Shown piece after piece: positions 1-8,021 of a DNA stretch of 64,000 bases (position 1 is the first letter of the stretch; each line of letters starts with the position of its first letter). A program made the position numbers and the translations under genes. The notes below the pieces were generated by a model. The model saw nothing but the letters and a program-made list of their open reading frames with translations, was not told where the DNA came from and ran no database searches. Source of the DNA: Nitrospira_E sp052156535. GTDB lineage: Bacteria > Nitrospirota > Nitrospiria > Nitrospirales > UBA8639. Location of the stretch: assembly GCF_052156535.1 (NCBI RefSeq), contig NZ_JBQKUP010000041.1, positions 124,001-188,000 on the forward strand, written 5' to 3'.

Positions 1-483
1 TTTCGTGGCAAGCAGATATTCTTCCTGCGCCGACACGAGTTCCTGGCTGTAGAGGGTGAACAAGGGCTGACCTTTTCGAACATGTTGGCCTGTGGTATCC
101 ACAAAGAGATCCTCCACCCAACCCGAAATGCGAAGATTAATGTGGGTGAGACGTTGCTCGTCATAGGCCACTTTTCCCACGGCACGGATCTCTGTCTGGA
201 GCGGGCGCATGCTGACCAACTCTGTGGTGACTCCCATCAGTTGTTGCTGTGCCGGAGTCACCATGGCATAGGCCTGGCGGGTTTCCATCTCCATGGAAGA
301 ACGGTCGCTCATGGTATCCATGTCCGGCATGGGTTGTTCGGTATGCGTGGCATCGTTCGTGGTCTGTCCCATTGATTGAAAGAGGGGCCACCAGGATTCT
401 TTGAAAAAGAACAGGCCTGCTACCAGGATACAGAGCACAACTCCGAGGGTGATCCAGTGTGGTCGTGATGGGTGCGTGAGCAT
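1..483 (-). CDS. CusB-type RND efflux periplasmic adaptor, 3' part outside the window
   Basis: The gene runs off the left edge, so only the first 161 residues are visible. They hold an N-terminal membrane anchor or signal (about residues 11-25), a Met/Asp-rich linker (MPDMDTMSDRSSMEMET), and the start of a membrane-fusion barrel and lipoyl region ending in LFTLYSQELVSAQEEY, which is typical of CusB/CzcB adaptors. The Met-rich linker suggests copper or silver, but this is inference. The family bridges the inner-membrane RND pump and the outer-membrane channel in the periplasm. The ATG at 483 follows an AAGGAG Shine-Dalgarno at good spacing. It starts 14 bp after the stop of the TolC-like gene, so both are one operon. 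The pump gene is expected beyond the left edge. Confidence 0.85.
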   Translation of the reverse strand, partial: MLTHPSRPHWITLGVVLCILVAGLFFFKESWWPLFQSMGQTTNDATHTEQPMPDMDTMSDRSSMEMETRQAYAMVTPAQQQLMGVTTELVSMRPLQTEIRAVGKVAYDEQRLTHINLRISGWVEDLFVDTTGQHVRKGQPLFTLYSQELVSAQEEYLLATK

Positions 484-497
484 CGTGCGTCTCCTTC

Positions 498-1772
498 TTA
501 CAAGTCCGCGCCGAGCACGCGTTCAAGTTGGGCGACTTGCTGTTCCCGGTTCACGAGCGCCCGGATATATTCAAGCCGAAAGGTGATGAGCGCGCGTTCC
601 GCATCGATCAGATCCAAAAAATCCGTGCGATCCGTTCGATAGCCCACATGGGCGGCTTGGAGAACCTGCTGTGCCTGCGGAAGGACGGTGGTGCGATAAA
701 GTTCCAGAACCTCTTGCGTGGCCTTAATTTGCACCACCAGATCCTTGACCTGAAAGCGCGTGAGTGTGACAAGGGTCTGTTGCTTGGCTTGTGCGGATCT
801 GACTTGCGCTGCCGCTTCCCTGACACCTGCGTCATACTTCGGTTTGGTCCAGAACGCGAAGGGAATGTTCACCATCAGATTTCCCCCGAATCCGTCGTCG
901 GTGTGGTAATTTTGCCAGCGCTGGAGTTCCACCCGAAGGTGAGGGTAGTACTGCAATTTGGCCAGTTGTGTGGCCGACTGAAATCGCGTCACCGCCAGAT
1001 CAGCTTCTTGAAGTTCCGGGCGGAGTCGAAGCGCATGCTCCTGGAGTTCCTCAAGCGAGCGAGTCAGCGGTTGAGGACGTGGTGCTCGCGGGATACCAAG
1101 CGGAGCATGGGGATCACGATCCAGAATGGTATTGAGATGAGCTTGAGCGGTTTCCCGTCGTTGATTGAGGACGGGTAATTGTTGGGAAATTTTCGACAGC
1201 TCTACTTGAGCTCGCAGGACATCTACCTGTGTTCGGGTTCCCACTCCGTATTTGGCATTGGCAATATCAAAGAACTGCCGGAGCAATTTTTGCTGTTCAT
1301 GATGAACCTCAATGGCTTTGTGCGCATACAACAGCTCAAAAAAAGCCATCTTGACCGCAGCGGTAATTTCGCGGACTTTGGCGGCCACGCGTTGTTCGGC
1401 CTGGTCGGCTTCCCGTGTCGCCACCTCGGCTTTCTTCGAGAGCAATCCCGGGAAGGGGAATTGTTGCGCAACCCCGTAGATAACCGTTTGCGTTTTGGTG
1501 ACATTCAGCGAATCAGGCGTATTCCACAACTGAACCTTTAATTCAGGGTCGGCCAGAGCTCCCACTTGAGGGGCGCGCTCCTTCATGGCCAGGACCTGTT
1601 CTTGTGTCGAGGCGATCTCAGGATTCTTTTGAATGGCTTCCTGGATCAGGGGCACGAGCTCCAAGACCGGTTCAGTCGTGCCGGGTGGTTGAGCCGCGAG
1701 TGGACCTGCCGGACCAAGCCATACCATTCCGAATGCTACTATCACCACGTATCTGGAAATTATCTGGTGCAT
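498..1772 (-). CDS. TolC-family outer membrane efflux channel (CusC/CzcC-like)
   Basis: Encodes 424 aa with a signal peptide (hydrophobic stretch about residues 8-27, likely cleaved near LAAQ) followed by the two long alpha-helical repeats of the outer-membrane efflux protein family. The conserved N-terminal region (EAIQKNPEIAST, ALADPELKVQ) and the C-terminal repeat (VGYRTDRTDFLDLIDAERAL) are visible. Members form trimeric channel-tunnels that let RND pumps expel metals or drugs across the outer membrane. It lies between a small secreted protein gene (upstream) and the CusB-like adaptor (14 bp downstream), which supports a metal-exporting CusCBA or CzcCBA operon on the minus strand. The length is normal for CzcC-type proteins. 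Confidence 0.88.
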   Translation of the reverse strand: MHQIISRYVVIVAFGMVWLGPAGPLAAQPPGTTEPVLELVPLIQEAIQKNPEIASTQEQVLAMKERAPQVGALADPELKVQLWNTPDSLNVTKTQTVIYGVAQQFPFPGLLSKKAEVATREADQAEQRVAAKVREITAAVKMAFFELLYAHKAIEVHHEQQKLLRQFFDIANAKYGVGTRTQVDVLRAQVELSKISQQLPVLNQRRETAQAHLNTILDRDPHAPLGIPRAPRPQPLTRSLEELQEHALRLRPELQEADLAVTRFQSATQLAKLQYYPHLRVELQRWQNYHTDDGFGGNLMVNIPFAFWTKPKYDAGVREAAAQVRSAQAKQQTLVTLTRFQVKDLVVQIKATQEVLELYRTTVLPQAQQVLQAAHVGYRTDRTDFLDLIDAERALITFRLEYIRALVNREQQVAQLERVLGADL

Positions 1773-1943
1773 GGTTGACTCCGCTTGTATGTAACGACCA
1801 TGGACTCTTCACCGGTTCTGCCTAATATCCAATGAAGCAGGAAGGAGAAAAAGTCGTGTCGATCAGGCCTGAAGGCGTCAGACCGGGATCAGTAAGGTCG
1901 TGAATTCAGGGATTTGATGATGAACGGAGAAACGGGGAGGGGA

Positions 1944-2306
1944 TCAAATACGGAAAATGGAGATGAGGAGGAGAAGGTCTTCTGGTACGGCCACATGGCC
2001 GGCACCGGGCGGAAAGATAAATGTTCTGGAGGAGGGGACAAGGTCAGGAAGAAGCAGGGTTATTTCGCCAATGAAGGGGACTTGAGCCTGGCTGTTTGAA
2101 GGAGTATCGAGACTCGATTGGACCGCGAGAGTTTTAAACCCGTCACAGAACTGAGTAACAGGCTCTTCCCCCGGCATGGTGCAATCACTCACTTGAGTTT
2201 CAGGCATTTTGTCAAAGACCGGCACCACGCAGGCATAGGCGTTAAAGCTGAATGCGAGAAACAGACCAATGAGGAAGAGGGCTAACATTTTCGGGAAGGA
2301 TCTCAT
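1944..2306 (-). CDS. Small secreted Cys-containing protein heading a metal-efflux operon
   Basis: I do not recognise a named family. The product is 120 aa with a clear signal peptide (MRSFPKML then a hydrophobic core, probable cleavage after FNAYA). The mature part has three cysteines near its N-terminus (ACVVP, SDCTMPG, QFCDGF) and a proline-rich hydrophobic C-terminal third. The ATG at 2306 is preceded by an AGGA motif about nine bases upstream. It is the first gene of the minus-strand operon with the TolC-like channel and the CusB-like adaptor. A comparable small secreted protein (29255-29701) heads the other RND operon of this window. A periplasmic metal-binding or sensing role is possible but is only inference from position. 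Confidence 0.6.
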   Translation of the reverse strand: MRSFPKMLALFLIGLFLAFSFNAYACVVPVFDKMPETQVSDCTMPGEEPVTQFCDGFKTLAVQSSLDTPSNSQAQVPFIGEITLLLPDLVPSSRTFIFPPGAGHVAVPEDLLLLISIFRI

Positions 2307-2825
2307 CAGAGTTATCCTACTCTTAAAATCCTTCTCAGTAAATAGCGATTGGATGGGGAGTTTCGCTGAGGGGGGCTGGAAATGTATCGCGGGGTTACGA
2401 ACTTTGGGACCTTTTTGAAATGAAAATGCATTTATCTTGTCTATCTACAGTTAGGCTGAATTGGTCCTACCGGAAAAAACGCCCCATGCCTAAACGGCTC
2501 TTGCTTCCACTCTTTATGCCGAACGCCCTCTGGTCAGGGGACTTTATGAGCGATGCCTGGTAGCACGGCACTCGGATTCGCACCTTCAATATGACCGAAG
2601 ACGACAGTCGAAAATGTTGGCAATTGAGAGTGATACGTCACTCCGTGCCGAGCGAATAATTTCGGTGTTGAATTGACTAAAGGCTGTGCTAATTTTCTTC
2701 ATTCCTGATACTATTTTCCAAGTTTTCGGAAATTGTGGGGCATTTTTGGGACTAACCGTTCCCATACATAAACTGGTTTGAAGCCCTCGAAACAAATAGT
2801 TTAGGCGGATTGAAAAATTAATTCC
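2307..2825. other. Intergenic region between efflux operon and accessory island
   Basis: The left part should hold the promoter of the minus-strand efflux operon. The right part becomes AT-rich and leads into the island. A 69-codon reading frame on the minus strand (2586-2795) has no ribosome binding site or recognisable motif, so I treat it as chance. No RNA gene or repeat was seen. Confidence 0.5.
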
Positions 2826-3854
2826 ATGTTGTCCAATTCAATCGCAGTCCTAATAATGATGGGTTCGTTAATTACTTTTCTAAATTTATGGTTAAAAGAG
2901 AGCCAAAAGCAGAACCTAAAGGAATGGATTTCGAGGGCAAGCCAGAAACATCTTGCAACCCCGGATGGTGCGGTTAAAATTCCACTCGTATTAGTGTTTT
3001 CCTTACTTCAAACATTTCTTGGAGAAAAAACTTTAATTAAGCTTTCAATATCCAAATCTATAACGTTAAGTCTTTTTATCCTATTAGGTAGTTTGGGCTT
3101 AGTAGGGTTTTTGACAGAAACAACATTTGGGTTAAAGGCCATGCCATGGAAAGTATACGATGAGGAACTAATTCTACTCCAAGAATCATTCTCGACAGTC
3201 AATAAAAAAGCCCTTGAGGTAAGTTCAACCGAAAGAATGGAGGCAATCGATACTATCAATAAAATTGTAATATCCGCAGCGGAACCTCAATTTAAATGGA
3301 TTTATTTAATTTCCCTTTTAGCAATTATAACTTTTTCAAATCTTATTGGAGATATAGTTTCCCTCAAATTTAATTGGAATATTTTGAAAGCAATTCAGAG
3401 CACCGATTCACCAATATTGATTCTAGGATCTTTGTTGCTAAGTTTGCTGACTTCTATTTTAATTTCATTTACAGTATTTTTAATTTGTAATCTTGTGTCT
3501 AATATCATTTTTATTTTAACCACAGTTCTTGCATTAACTCTTTCACTATTAAACCTAGGTCAATTTTGGACCTATAGCCTATTTTTAACAAATTTGGGCG
3601 TTGCACTGTTTTCAAGTAGTCATTGGGTTATTGCGGTCGCAATTAGTTCTGTCTTGCCGAGTGCAATATTAATAGTGCCAGCTATAATGGCGCTAGTTTT
3701 ATCCCCATGGAGTAAACAAATTAATGCAATACTAAAGGCAGTGGTTGAGAGATCTTTATTACATAAAAAGGGACCAATACTTTTTATTGCAGCAATCGTG
3801 GGATGTATAACAGCTTTCTTAGGGGCCTTGATAAATTTATTTACCTCCCCCTAA
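2826..3854 (+). CDS. Hypothetical multi-pass membrane protein
   Basis: Unrecognised 342-aa protein. It has an N-terminal membrane segment (residues about 4-22), a short charged region, a second segment near 80-98, a periplasmic or cytoplasmic stretch of about 60 residues rich in charged and polar residues, and then a long hydrophobic half with five or six further membrane segments. The gene is strikingly AT-rich compared with the flanking efflux genes, which suggests transfer. No Shine-Dalgarno is obvious before the ATG. It is followed at 158 bp by a similarly AT-rich secreted protease gene on the same strand. Whether the two work together is unknown. No catalytic motif is visible. Confidence 0.65.
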   Translation: MLSNSIAVLIMMGSLITFLNLWLKESQKQNLKEWISRASQKHLATPDGAVKIPLVLVFSLLQTFLGEKTLIKLSISKSITLSLFILLGSLGLVGFLTETTFGLKAMPWKVYDEELILLQESFSTVNKKALEVSSTERMEAIDTINKIVISAAEPQFKWIYLISLLAIITFSNLIGDIVSLKFNWNILKAIQSTDSPILILGSLLLSLLTSILISFTVFLICNLVSNIIFILTTVLALTLSLLNLGQFWTYSLFLTNLGVALFSSSHWVIAVAISSVLPSAILIVPAIMALVLSPWSKQINAILKAVVERSLLHKKGPILFIAAIVGCITAFLGALINLFTSP

Positions 3855-4011
3855 AGGTTCATTTGAACTGATCTGAAAAAATGGAAAATAAAAAGAAAAA
3901 TTCTGGTTATTGCCACGCCATCGTCCGAAAACGTTATCTCTCCAAGTAACTCGAAAGTAGGTTACCTGTTTTTGTGGTTGGTCGATTGAAAAGCACAATT
4001 TCAGCCCAAGT

Positions 4012-5058
4012 ATGTTGATGCAATTATTGAAAATAAACATCCTTTGGTTTTTGCTAATTGGAGTAACCATTCCAGGTATTGCGCAGGATGTAAAAACGAA
4101 CGACCTTCTGCCGGGCATTGTCGAAATTTTGGGAAAAAATCGGATTGGAAGTGGTCTCATAGTGAAAATCGACAGCAATGATATTTTTATTCTGACTGCA
4201 GCACATGTAGTTTTAGCGGAGCCTAATCCAAAGGTTGTATTTTATAGTCAATCGACCCCTTCCGAGGCCCATGTAGAATCTGGATCAGAGTTGAATGATG
4301 AGGATCGGGGTATAGCTTTACTTAAGGTAGAAAGCCGGTTGTCGATTACTTCTCAAGTTCGGGTTCTCCCTTTAGCAATAGAAGATCCTGAAATAATTGG
4401 TGGTGAAGCGATAGAGGTGTTGGGTTTACCCCTTGAGGTAGGTGATTGGGCAATTCTCCATGGATATATGGTAGCCCGAAGAGGAAGGGATTTGGTTTTT
4501 GATGTGGGAATTGATGAGGGAGCCTCTGGGGGAGCTATTGTGTATGAGGGAAAGGTTGTTGGATTAGTTCAACGAAGAGGCCCACGATACGGAATAGGCA
4601 ATCCTGTAGAAAGTTTATGGGGATTTATCCGGGGAATGAGAAGTCTGTCGAAATTAGTTTCTGAAAAAATTCCCTCCATTGATGGGGAGGGCATATCTAA
4701 ACTGCCCATTGTAGGGGAAAAGCAAATTGATGAGGCAAACGATGACATGGAAATATTTGATGCCTTGGTTGCTACTTTAGAAAATATTTCAGATGATTAT
4801 TATTCACTAATTACTTTTAAGCATGGAATAACAAGGTTAAAGAATGGAGTTAATAGTTCTCAGTTATCCAGGCTTATTTCAACAGCTTCGATAGGTGATG
4901 ACTACTATTGTTCTCAAGCAATAATTTCAGGAGCTCGCTATTTAAAAACCCCAATTAAATCAGAAGACATTAAAGCTATGCTATCAACCATCAATAGTAG
5001 CTATTATCGTTCCAAAGCGGCTATGGCATTAAATGAGTCGTTATTGAAAGGCAAGTAA
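4012..5058 (+). CDS. Secreted trypsin-like serine protease (S1C/DegP-like fold)
   Basis: Encodes 348 aa with a signal peptide (hydrophobic core about residues 10-23, cleavage near IAQ). The chymotrypsin-like triad is readable: His65 in TAAHVV, Asp98 in EDRGIALL and Ser172 in EGASGGAI, with the usual GxSGG context. The last 130 residues contain no PDZ domain. They are acidic and helical (NDDMEIFDALVATLE, SDDYYSLITFKHG), so this is not a standard DegP. The protein is probably periplasmic. An upstream membrane protein gene of similar low G+C lies in the same orientation. ATG at 4012 or 4018 are both possible starts. The protease assignment is firm from the motifs, while the substrate is unknown. 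Confidence 0.8.
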   Translation: MLMQLLKINILWFLLIGVTIPGIAQDVKTNDLLPGIVEILGKNRIGSGLIVKIDSNDIFILTAAHVVLAEPNPKVVFYSQSTPSEAHVESGSELNDEDRGIALLKVESRLSITSQVRVLPLAIEDPEIIGGEAIEVLGLPLEVGDWAILHGYMVARRGRDLVFDVGIDEGASGGAIVYEGKVVGLVQRRGPRYGIGNPVESLWGFIRGMRSLSKLVSEKIPSIDGEGISKLPIVGEKQIDEANDDMEIFDALVATLENISDDYYSLITFKHGITRLKNGVNSSQLSRLISTASIGDDYYCSQAIISGARYLKTPIKSEDIKAMLSTINSSYYRSKAAMALNESLLKGK

Positions 5059-5620
5059 AATCCGTGTGAATTCCAGAGTTTCTCGATTCCTTGCTGGCAA
5101 AACAGGCCAGTGAAAATTTTGGAGATTTTTGTTCAGGTCTTGTAATCATGCACCCTCATTTTCTGCCTGTCGTATCCAGTGCCTCACAGGTAAATAGTGG
5201 TCCGCTCTTCTGGTTGAAGAGGGGCCAGGACAGCTGATAGGGCGTCAGAGGGTCTGGTAAAGAAAGGCGATATTCTTAAGGCCGTGTAAGTGTAACCTTT
5301 CCCAACAACTTTACTGTTTCGGATTGGTGGTTAAAAGGGATTATCTGAAATAGTCGCTATCCGATGATCTTACAGGCAGTTTCAGATCGGGTCGCGTTTT
5401 CATGGCCCCTTTTGGCCAAAACCAACCAGTCAATTTCTTTCAAACAACCTTCGGTCATTTGGTTAAATAATATGAGATGGCGTGTGTTGTCATGATCTTC
5501 AGATCTGCATTTCGTTTCATTTAGGATAAAATACAGTGAGCTAAACTGGTAAACGTGCCAACTTTGTTGCTACTTGTGGAAAATAGCATCATGCGATATA
5601 CGGAAACTATATAATTACTT
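5059..5620. other. Gene-free stretch before the integron-type cassette
   Basis: About 560 bp with stop codons in all frames at short spacing and no motif I can name. It ends at the GTTATGC core site at 5621-5627 that opens the cassette. If further cassettes once stood here, their attC sites are no longer recognisable by eye. Confidence 0.4.
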
Positions 5621-5639
5621 GTTATGCGGAGCAACGTTG

Positions 5640-6188
5640 ATGACAAAGCAGACAATTTCCGAGACTCTCTTTGAATCGTACTGCAATAGGCAGGCGATCT
5701 CTTTTTTGCGGATTCCGACCGAGTCTCACAAACGGACTCCTGACTACGAGATTATTCTCCAGGGCAACATGGTGATCTCAGAGGTCAAACAGTTCGATCC
5801 CACCAACGAGGAGAAGCGTCTTCAGAGGCAGCTAAACGAGCAGGGGTTGCCGGAAGCCTTCGGAGGAAAGCCTGGTCAGCGAGCGAGCCAGAAGATTACT
5901 GACGGCATGAAACAGCTCCGGTTGCTTGCGAAGGACAAATACCCGACACTACTCGTCCTCTTTAACAACGTTTCAATATCTAACCACCATGTCCACCCCT
6001 ATGCCATCAAGACTGCGATGTATGGCCTGGAAGAGGTTGTTCTCGCCGTTCCGCACGAGGCCGCAGCGTCGCCTTGGGTGACCGATCGAAAATTCGGTGG
6101 CCGTCGCAGAGTTACGCCATCCCAGAACACGACTCTCAGTGCAGTCGCGGTCTTGTACGAGAACCACGACGGAGGCTCTCCGTTCTGA
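5640..6188 (+). CDS. PD-(D/E)xK nuclease-like cassette protein, frameshifted near its end
   Basis: The 182-aa reading frame starts at ATG 5640, eleven bases after the cassette core site. A longer frame from 5574 would cross that core site and is unlikely. A PD...ExK pattern is visible (TPDYEIILQG followed by VISEVKQFD), typical of restriction-endonuclease-fold proteins, so metal-dependent DNA cleavage or a degenerate relative is likely. The frame ends at TGA 6186-6188 within EN-HDGGSPF. A second reading frame from about 6182 continues as LKVFHNVHA...EEQFQEWIEV and looks like the true C-terminus. The gene therefore seems to carry a one-base frameshift. The biological role is unknown, and small nuclease-like proteins are common cassette cargo. 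Confidence 0.6.
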   Translation: MTKQTISETLFESYCNRQAISFLRIPTESHKRTPDYEIILQGNMVISEVKQFDPTNEEKRLQRQLNEQGLPEAFGGKPGQRASQKITDGMKQLRLLAKDKYPTLLVLFNNVSISNHHVHPYAIKTAMYGLEEVVLAVPHEAAASPWVTDRKFGGRRRVTPSQNTTLSAVAVLYENHDGGSPF

Positions 6189-6313
6189 AGGTCTTTCATA
6201 ACGTTCACGCTGTTCTCCGCATCGACCGAGAATGGCTGAGAAACTCAGAGACCAGGCATTTCAAACTTGATGCGAAGGATGAAGAGCAATTCCAAGAGTG
6301 GATCGAAGTGTGA
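6182..6313 (+). pseudogene. Out-of-frame C-terminal part of the cassette nuclease-like gene
   Basis: Reads KVFHNVHAVLRI, then HFKLDAKDEEQFQEWIEV and a stop at 6311-6313. The frame differs by one base from the upstream coding frame that terminates at 6188. The segment has coding character, ends 10 bases before the attC site and has no start codon or ribosome binding site of its own, so it is best read as the displaced 3' end of the gene at 5640. A sequencing error would give the same picture. Confidence 0.5.
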
Positions 6314-6323
6314 TGGTACACAC

Positions 6324-6383
6324 GCATAACAAGCTGATCCAACAGACGGCGCTTCGCGCCACCGCTGATCGGCAGAGTTCGAC
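6324..6383 (+). other. attC recombination site of the gene cassette
   Basis: Outer core GCATAAC (6324-6330) pairs exactly with the GTTATGC at the cassette's other end. Inner pair GCTGATC (6333-6339) matches GATCGGC (6367-6373) with one G-T wobble. Between them is a central hairpin GGCG-CTTCG-CGCC (6348-6360). The site closes at GTTCGAC (6377-6383), where the next DNA begins. About 60 bp, the short end of the range for attC sites. Confidence 0.6.
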
Positions 6384-6396
6384 CAAAAGCGGACAT
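6378..6396 (-). repeat. Dispersed CGGACATT element, half copy
   Basis: Reads TTCGACCAAAAGCGGACAT, the reverse complement of the ATGTCCGCTTTNGGTCG half of the family. It directly abuts the attC closing core, so the cassette may have inserted into, or next to, a copy of the element. Confidence 0.6.
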
Positions 6397-6417
6397 CTGA
6401 GATGACGAAAAGAGCGG

Positions 6418-6456
6418 AAAATGTGACAGTTCGCTTAGGGGAACTGTCACATTTTT
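6418..6456. terminator. Strong intrinsic terminator hairpin
   Basis: Perfect 13-bp stem AATGTGACAGTTC (6420-6432) against GAACTGTCACATT (6441-6453) with an 8-base loop, extended by A-T pairs and followed on the plus strand by a T run. It also has an A run on its left, so it could act in both directions. It would end plus-strand transcription leaving the cassette. Confidence 0.75.
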
Positions 6457-6551
6457 GGGCCTACCCAATAAACCTAGGGGTTTTCTAAGGTTTTGAAATA
6501 GCAAGAATTTAACCACCAGCCATATCCCGTGTAGCCTGAAAAAGGTTACAA

Positions 6552-6573
6552 AATACGCTATTCTGTAACATAG
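6552..6573 (+). repeat. Flanking repeat, left copy (ATTCTGTAACAT)
   Basis: The sequence AATACGCTATTCTGTAACAT lies just upstream of the DUF1566 gene and recurs in similar form at 7776-7797 just downstream of it. The left copy also forms an inverted repeat, GTTACA (6545-6550) and TGTAAC (6564-6569) with a 13-base spacer, which could be an operator. Confidence 0.5.
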
Positions 6574-6599
6574 AGCATTTGATTAAGGAGGGAATTACG

Positions 6600-7745
6600 G
6601 TGAATCCTGATTTTGAAAAGGCTGGTTTTACTCGCATCGTCGAAGATGAGCAAGAAATACTTTATATCAAACCAAATCCGCTCGGCGGCCCCCTTGTCAG
6701 CGTAAAAACAAGGTACGAAATAATTGATCGATCGATCTTAAATATCAGAACACTGAATCCTAAGAAACTTTATTTATCCAAAGGGGAAAACGATGATCGG
6801 TTTGTCTCTGACGTGACGGGAATAAAGGTGACAGATGGTCCCATAACCGACGAGATAACAAGCAAAAATTTGATATTTAGTATGCAAGATGGTGAAAAAT
6901 TTATTTGGGAAAATGTTCCACGCGCTGACATTGTTAAAAGATTTATCCAGACGTTACGACGCCCTGATTCAGCGCCTTTCCAAACTATGCATAATTCCCA
7001 AAAAGAAAATTCTCCATCATCAGTAGCCCTTCATGACGATCCGATTAAAGAAGCGAGAGAATCAAGGCGTACGGGATTTGGGAATGAAGAAAACCTTGCT
7101 AACTCCAACCCACCTAAACAATGTGAGAATTGGATTATTCACGGGGATGGAACGGCAACAGACGAACATTCTGGGCTAATGTGGATTCAAGCCCCTTGGG
7201 GGAAGAAGTGGACGGGCAATTCCTTTACTGGTGATGCTATAAAACTCACGTGGCCTGAAGCGACGGAGCTGTTCGGAAAGGGCTGTAGGGGCAGTCATGA
7301 TACCCAAAAAAATATGGCGCATCTAACTGAGAAAAACTTCGCAGATACCGATTATGTACATGGCTATAGGCATGGGTACTGTACGGTTCATTTCGCAGGC
7401 TACACCGATTGGCGTCTCCCAACAGCCAACGAATTGAGGAACTTCCTTCTCCTTGATACAACAACATATAGAAAGGTCATGAAAGAAGTCTTTTTTGACG
7501 ATATCCGAGACCACGTCTGGTCGGCGACACCGAAAGGCATCGAGTTTACGTATACGAGAACAATGAGGTTTATTATCAATACCCAGAAGGCCCTAGGTCG
7601 AAAGAATCTTTATCAGAATGCCCAAGGGCAAACATGTGTCTACCAAAATGCTTGGAGGTTTACCCTTGGCAATATGGATTGCAGATACATAGACGAAGGA
7701 CAAGAATTTCCTTTTAAGATTCTGTTTGTACGCCGGGTCAAGTAA
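6600..7745 (+). CDS. DUF1566 (Lcl C-terminal) domain protein
   Basis: The start is GTG 6600, chosen because a full AAGGAGG Shine-Dalgarno ends eight bases before it. An upstream in-frame TTG at 6579 overlaps that site. The 381-aa product has an unrecognised N-terminal half (about residues 1-165) and a C-terminal DUF1566 domain marked by GDGTATDEHSGLMW, LTWPEATELFGKGC, TDWRLPTANELRNFL and a final FKILFVRRVK. This domain occurs in bacterial surface or secreted proteins and its exact function is unknown. No signal peptide is visible, which is odd for the family. The gene stands alone, flanked on both sides by an ATTCTGTAACAT repeat, with a CGGACATT element beyond it. Confidence 0.75.
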   Translation: MNPDFEKAGFTRIVEDEQEILYIKPNPLGGPLVSVKTRYEIIDRSILNIRTLNPKKLYLSKGENDDRFVSDVTGIKVTDGPITDEITSKNLIFSMQDGEKFIWENVPRADIVKRFIQTLRRPDSAPFQTMHNSQKENSPSSVALHDDPIKEARESRRTGFGNEENLANSNPPKQCENWIIHGDGTATDEHSGLMWIQAPWGKKWTGNSFTGDAIKLTWPEATELFGKGCRGSHDTQKNMAHLTEKNFADTDYVHGYRHGYCTVHFAGYTDWRLPTANELRNFLLLDTTTYRKVMKEVFFDDIRDHVWSATPKGIEFTYTRTMRFIINTQKALGRKNLYQNAQGQTCVYQNAWRFTLGNMDCRYIDEGQEFPFKILFVRRVK

Positions 7746-7775
7746 AGAACCTTTCAATCGACAAAAATGCAACCG

Positions 7776-7797
7776 AATACCCCATTCTGTAACATGG
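7776..7797 (+). repeat. Flanking repeat, right copy (ATTCTGTAACAT)
   Basis: AATACCCCATTCTGTAACAT matches the copy at 6552-6573. Here the flanks form a small hairpin, CCCCAT (7780-7785) with ATGGGG (7794-7799). Confidence 0.5.
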
Positions 7798-7903
7798 GGT
7801 CTAAGATTTAGGGAAGAAAATGAATTTTCATCCCAACTGTCAACACTTTTTTCCGAAGGTTTCCTTTCGACTCCTTACCCCCGCACCCACTTATAGATAG
7901 TCA

Positions 7904-7959
7904 AATGTCCGCTTTGGGTCAGTAACCGACATGTCTGCCTCCGGCCAATAGCGGACATT
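7904..7959 (+). repeat. Dispersed palindromic CGGACATT element, complete copy
   Basis: Begins AATGTCCGCTTTGGGTC and ends GCCAATAGCGGACATT, so the two ends are inverted repeats. It lies between the DUF1566 gene and the stop of the 588-aa gene. Confidence 0.75.
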
Positions 7960-8021
7960 ATGAACGCCGCGCCCTGCGGTAAATTTGTTCGACAACAACA
8001 CCTTGTTATGTTATGAATTGT

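Larger units (their letters stand above)
5621..6383 (+). mobile_element. Single integron-type gene cassette
   Basis: The unit begins at a core site GTTATGC (5621-5627), carries one gene immediately downstream (ATG at 5640), and ends in an attC-like site whose first core is GCATAAC (6324-6330). The two cores are exact reverse complements, as required when a circular cassette carries a folded attC. The gene's reading frame (after a frameshift) stops at 6313, only 10 bases before the attC, which is the normal cassette arrangement. No integron integrase gene lies in this window, so this would be a lone cassette or a remnant. The identification comes from reading the sequence and has not been checked by covariance search. 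Confidence 0.6.

Noticed and set aside
7960..8021. Possible second attC near the end of the 588-aa gene (CATAACAAGG on the minus strand)
   Set aside because: One core-like sequence is present, but no matching inner boxes or complementary second core could be found.
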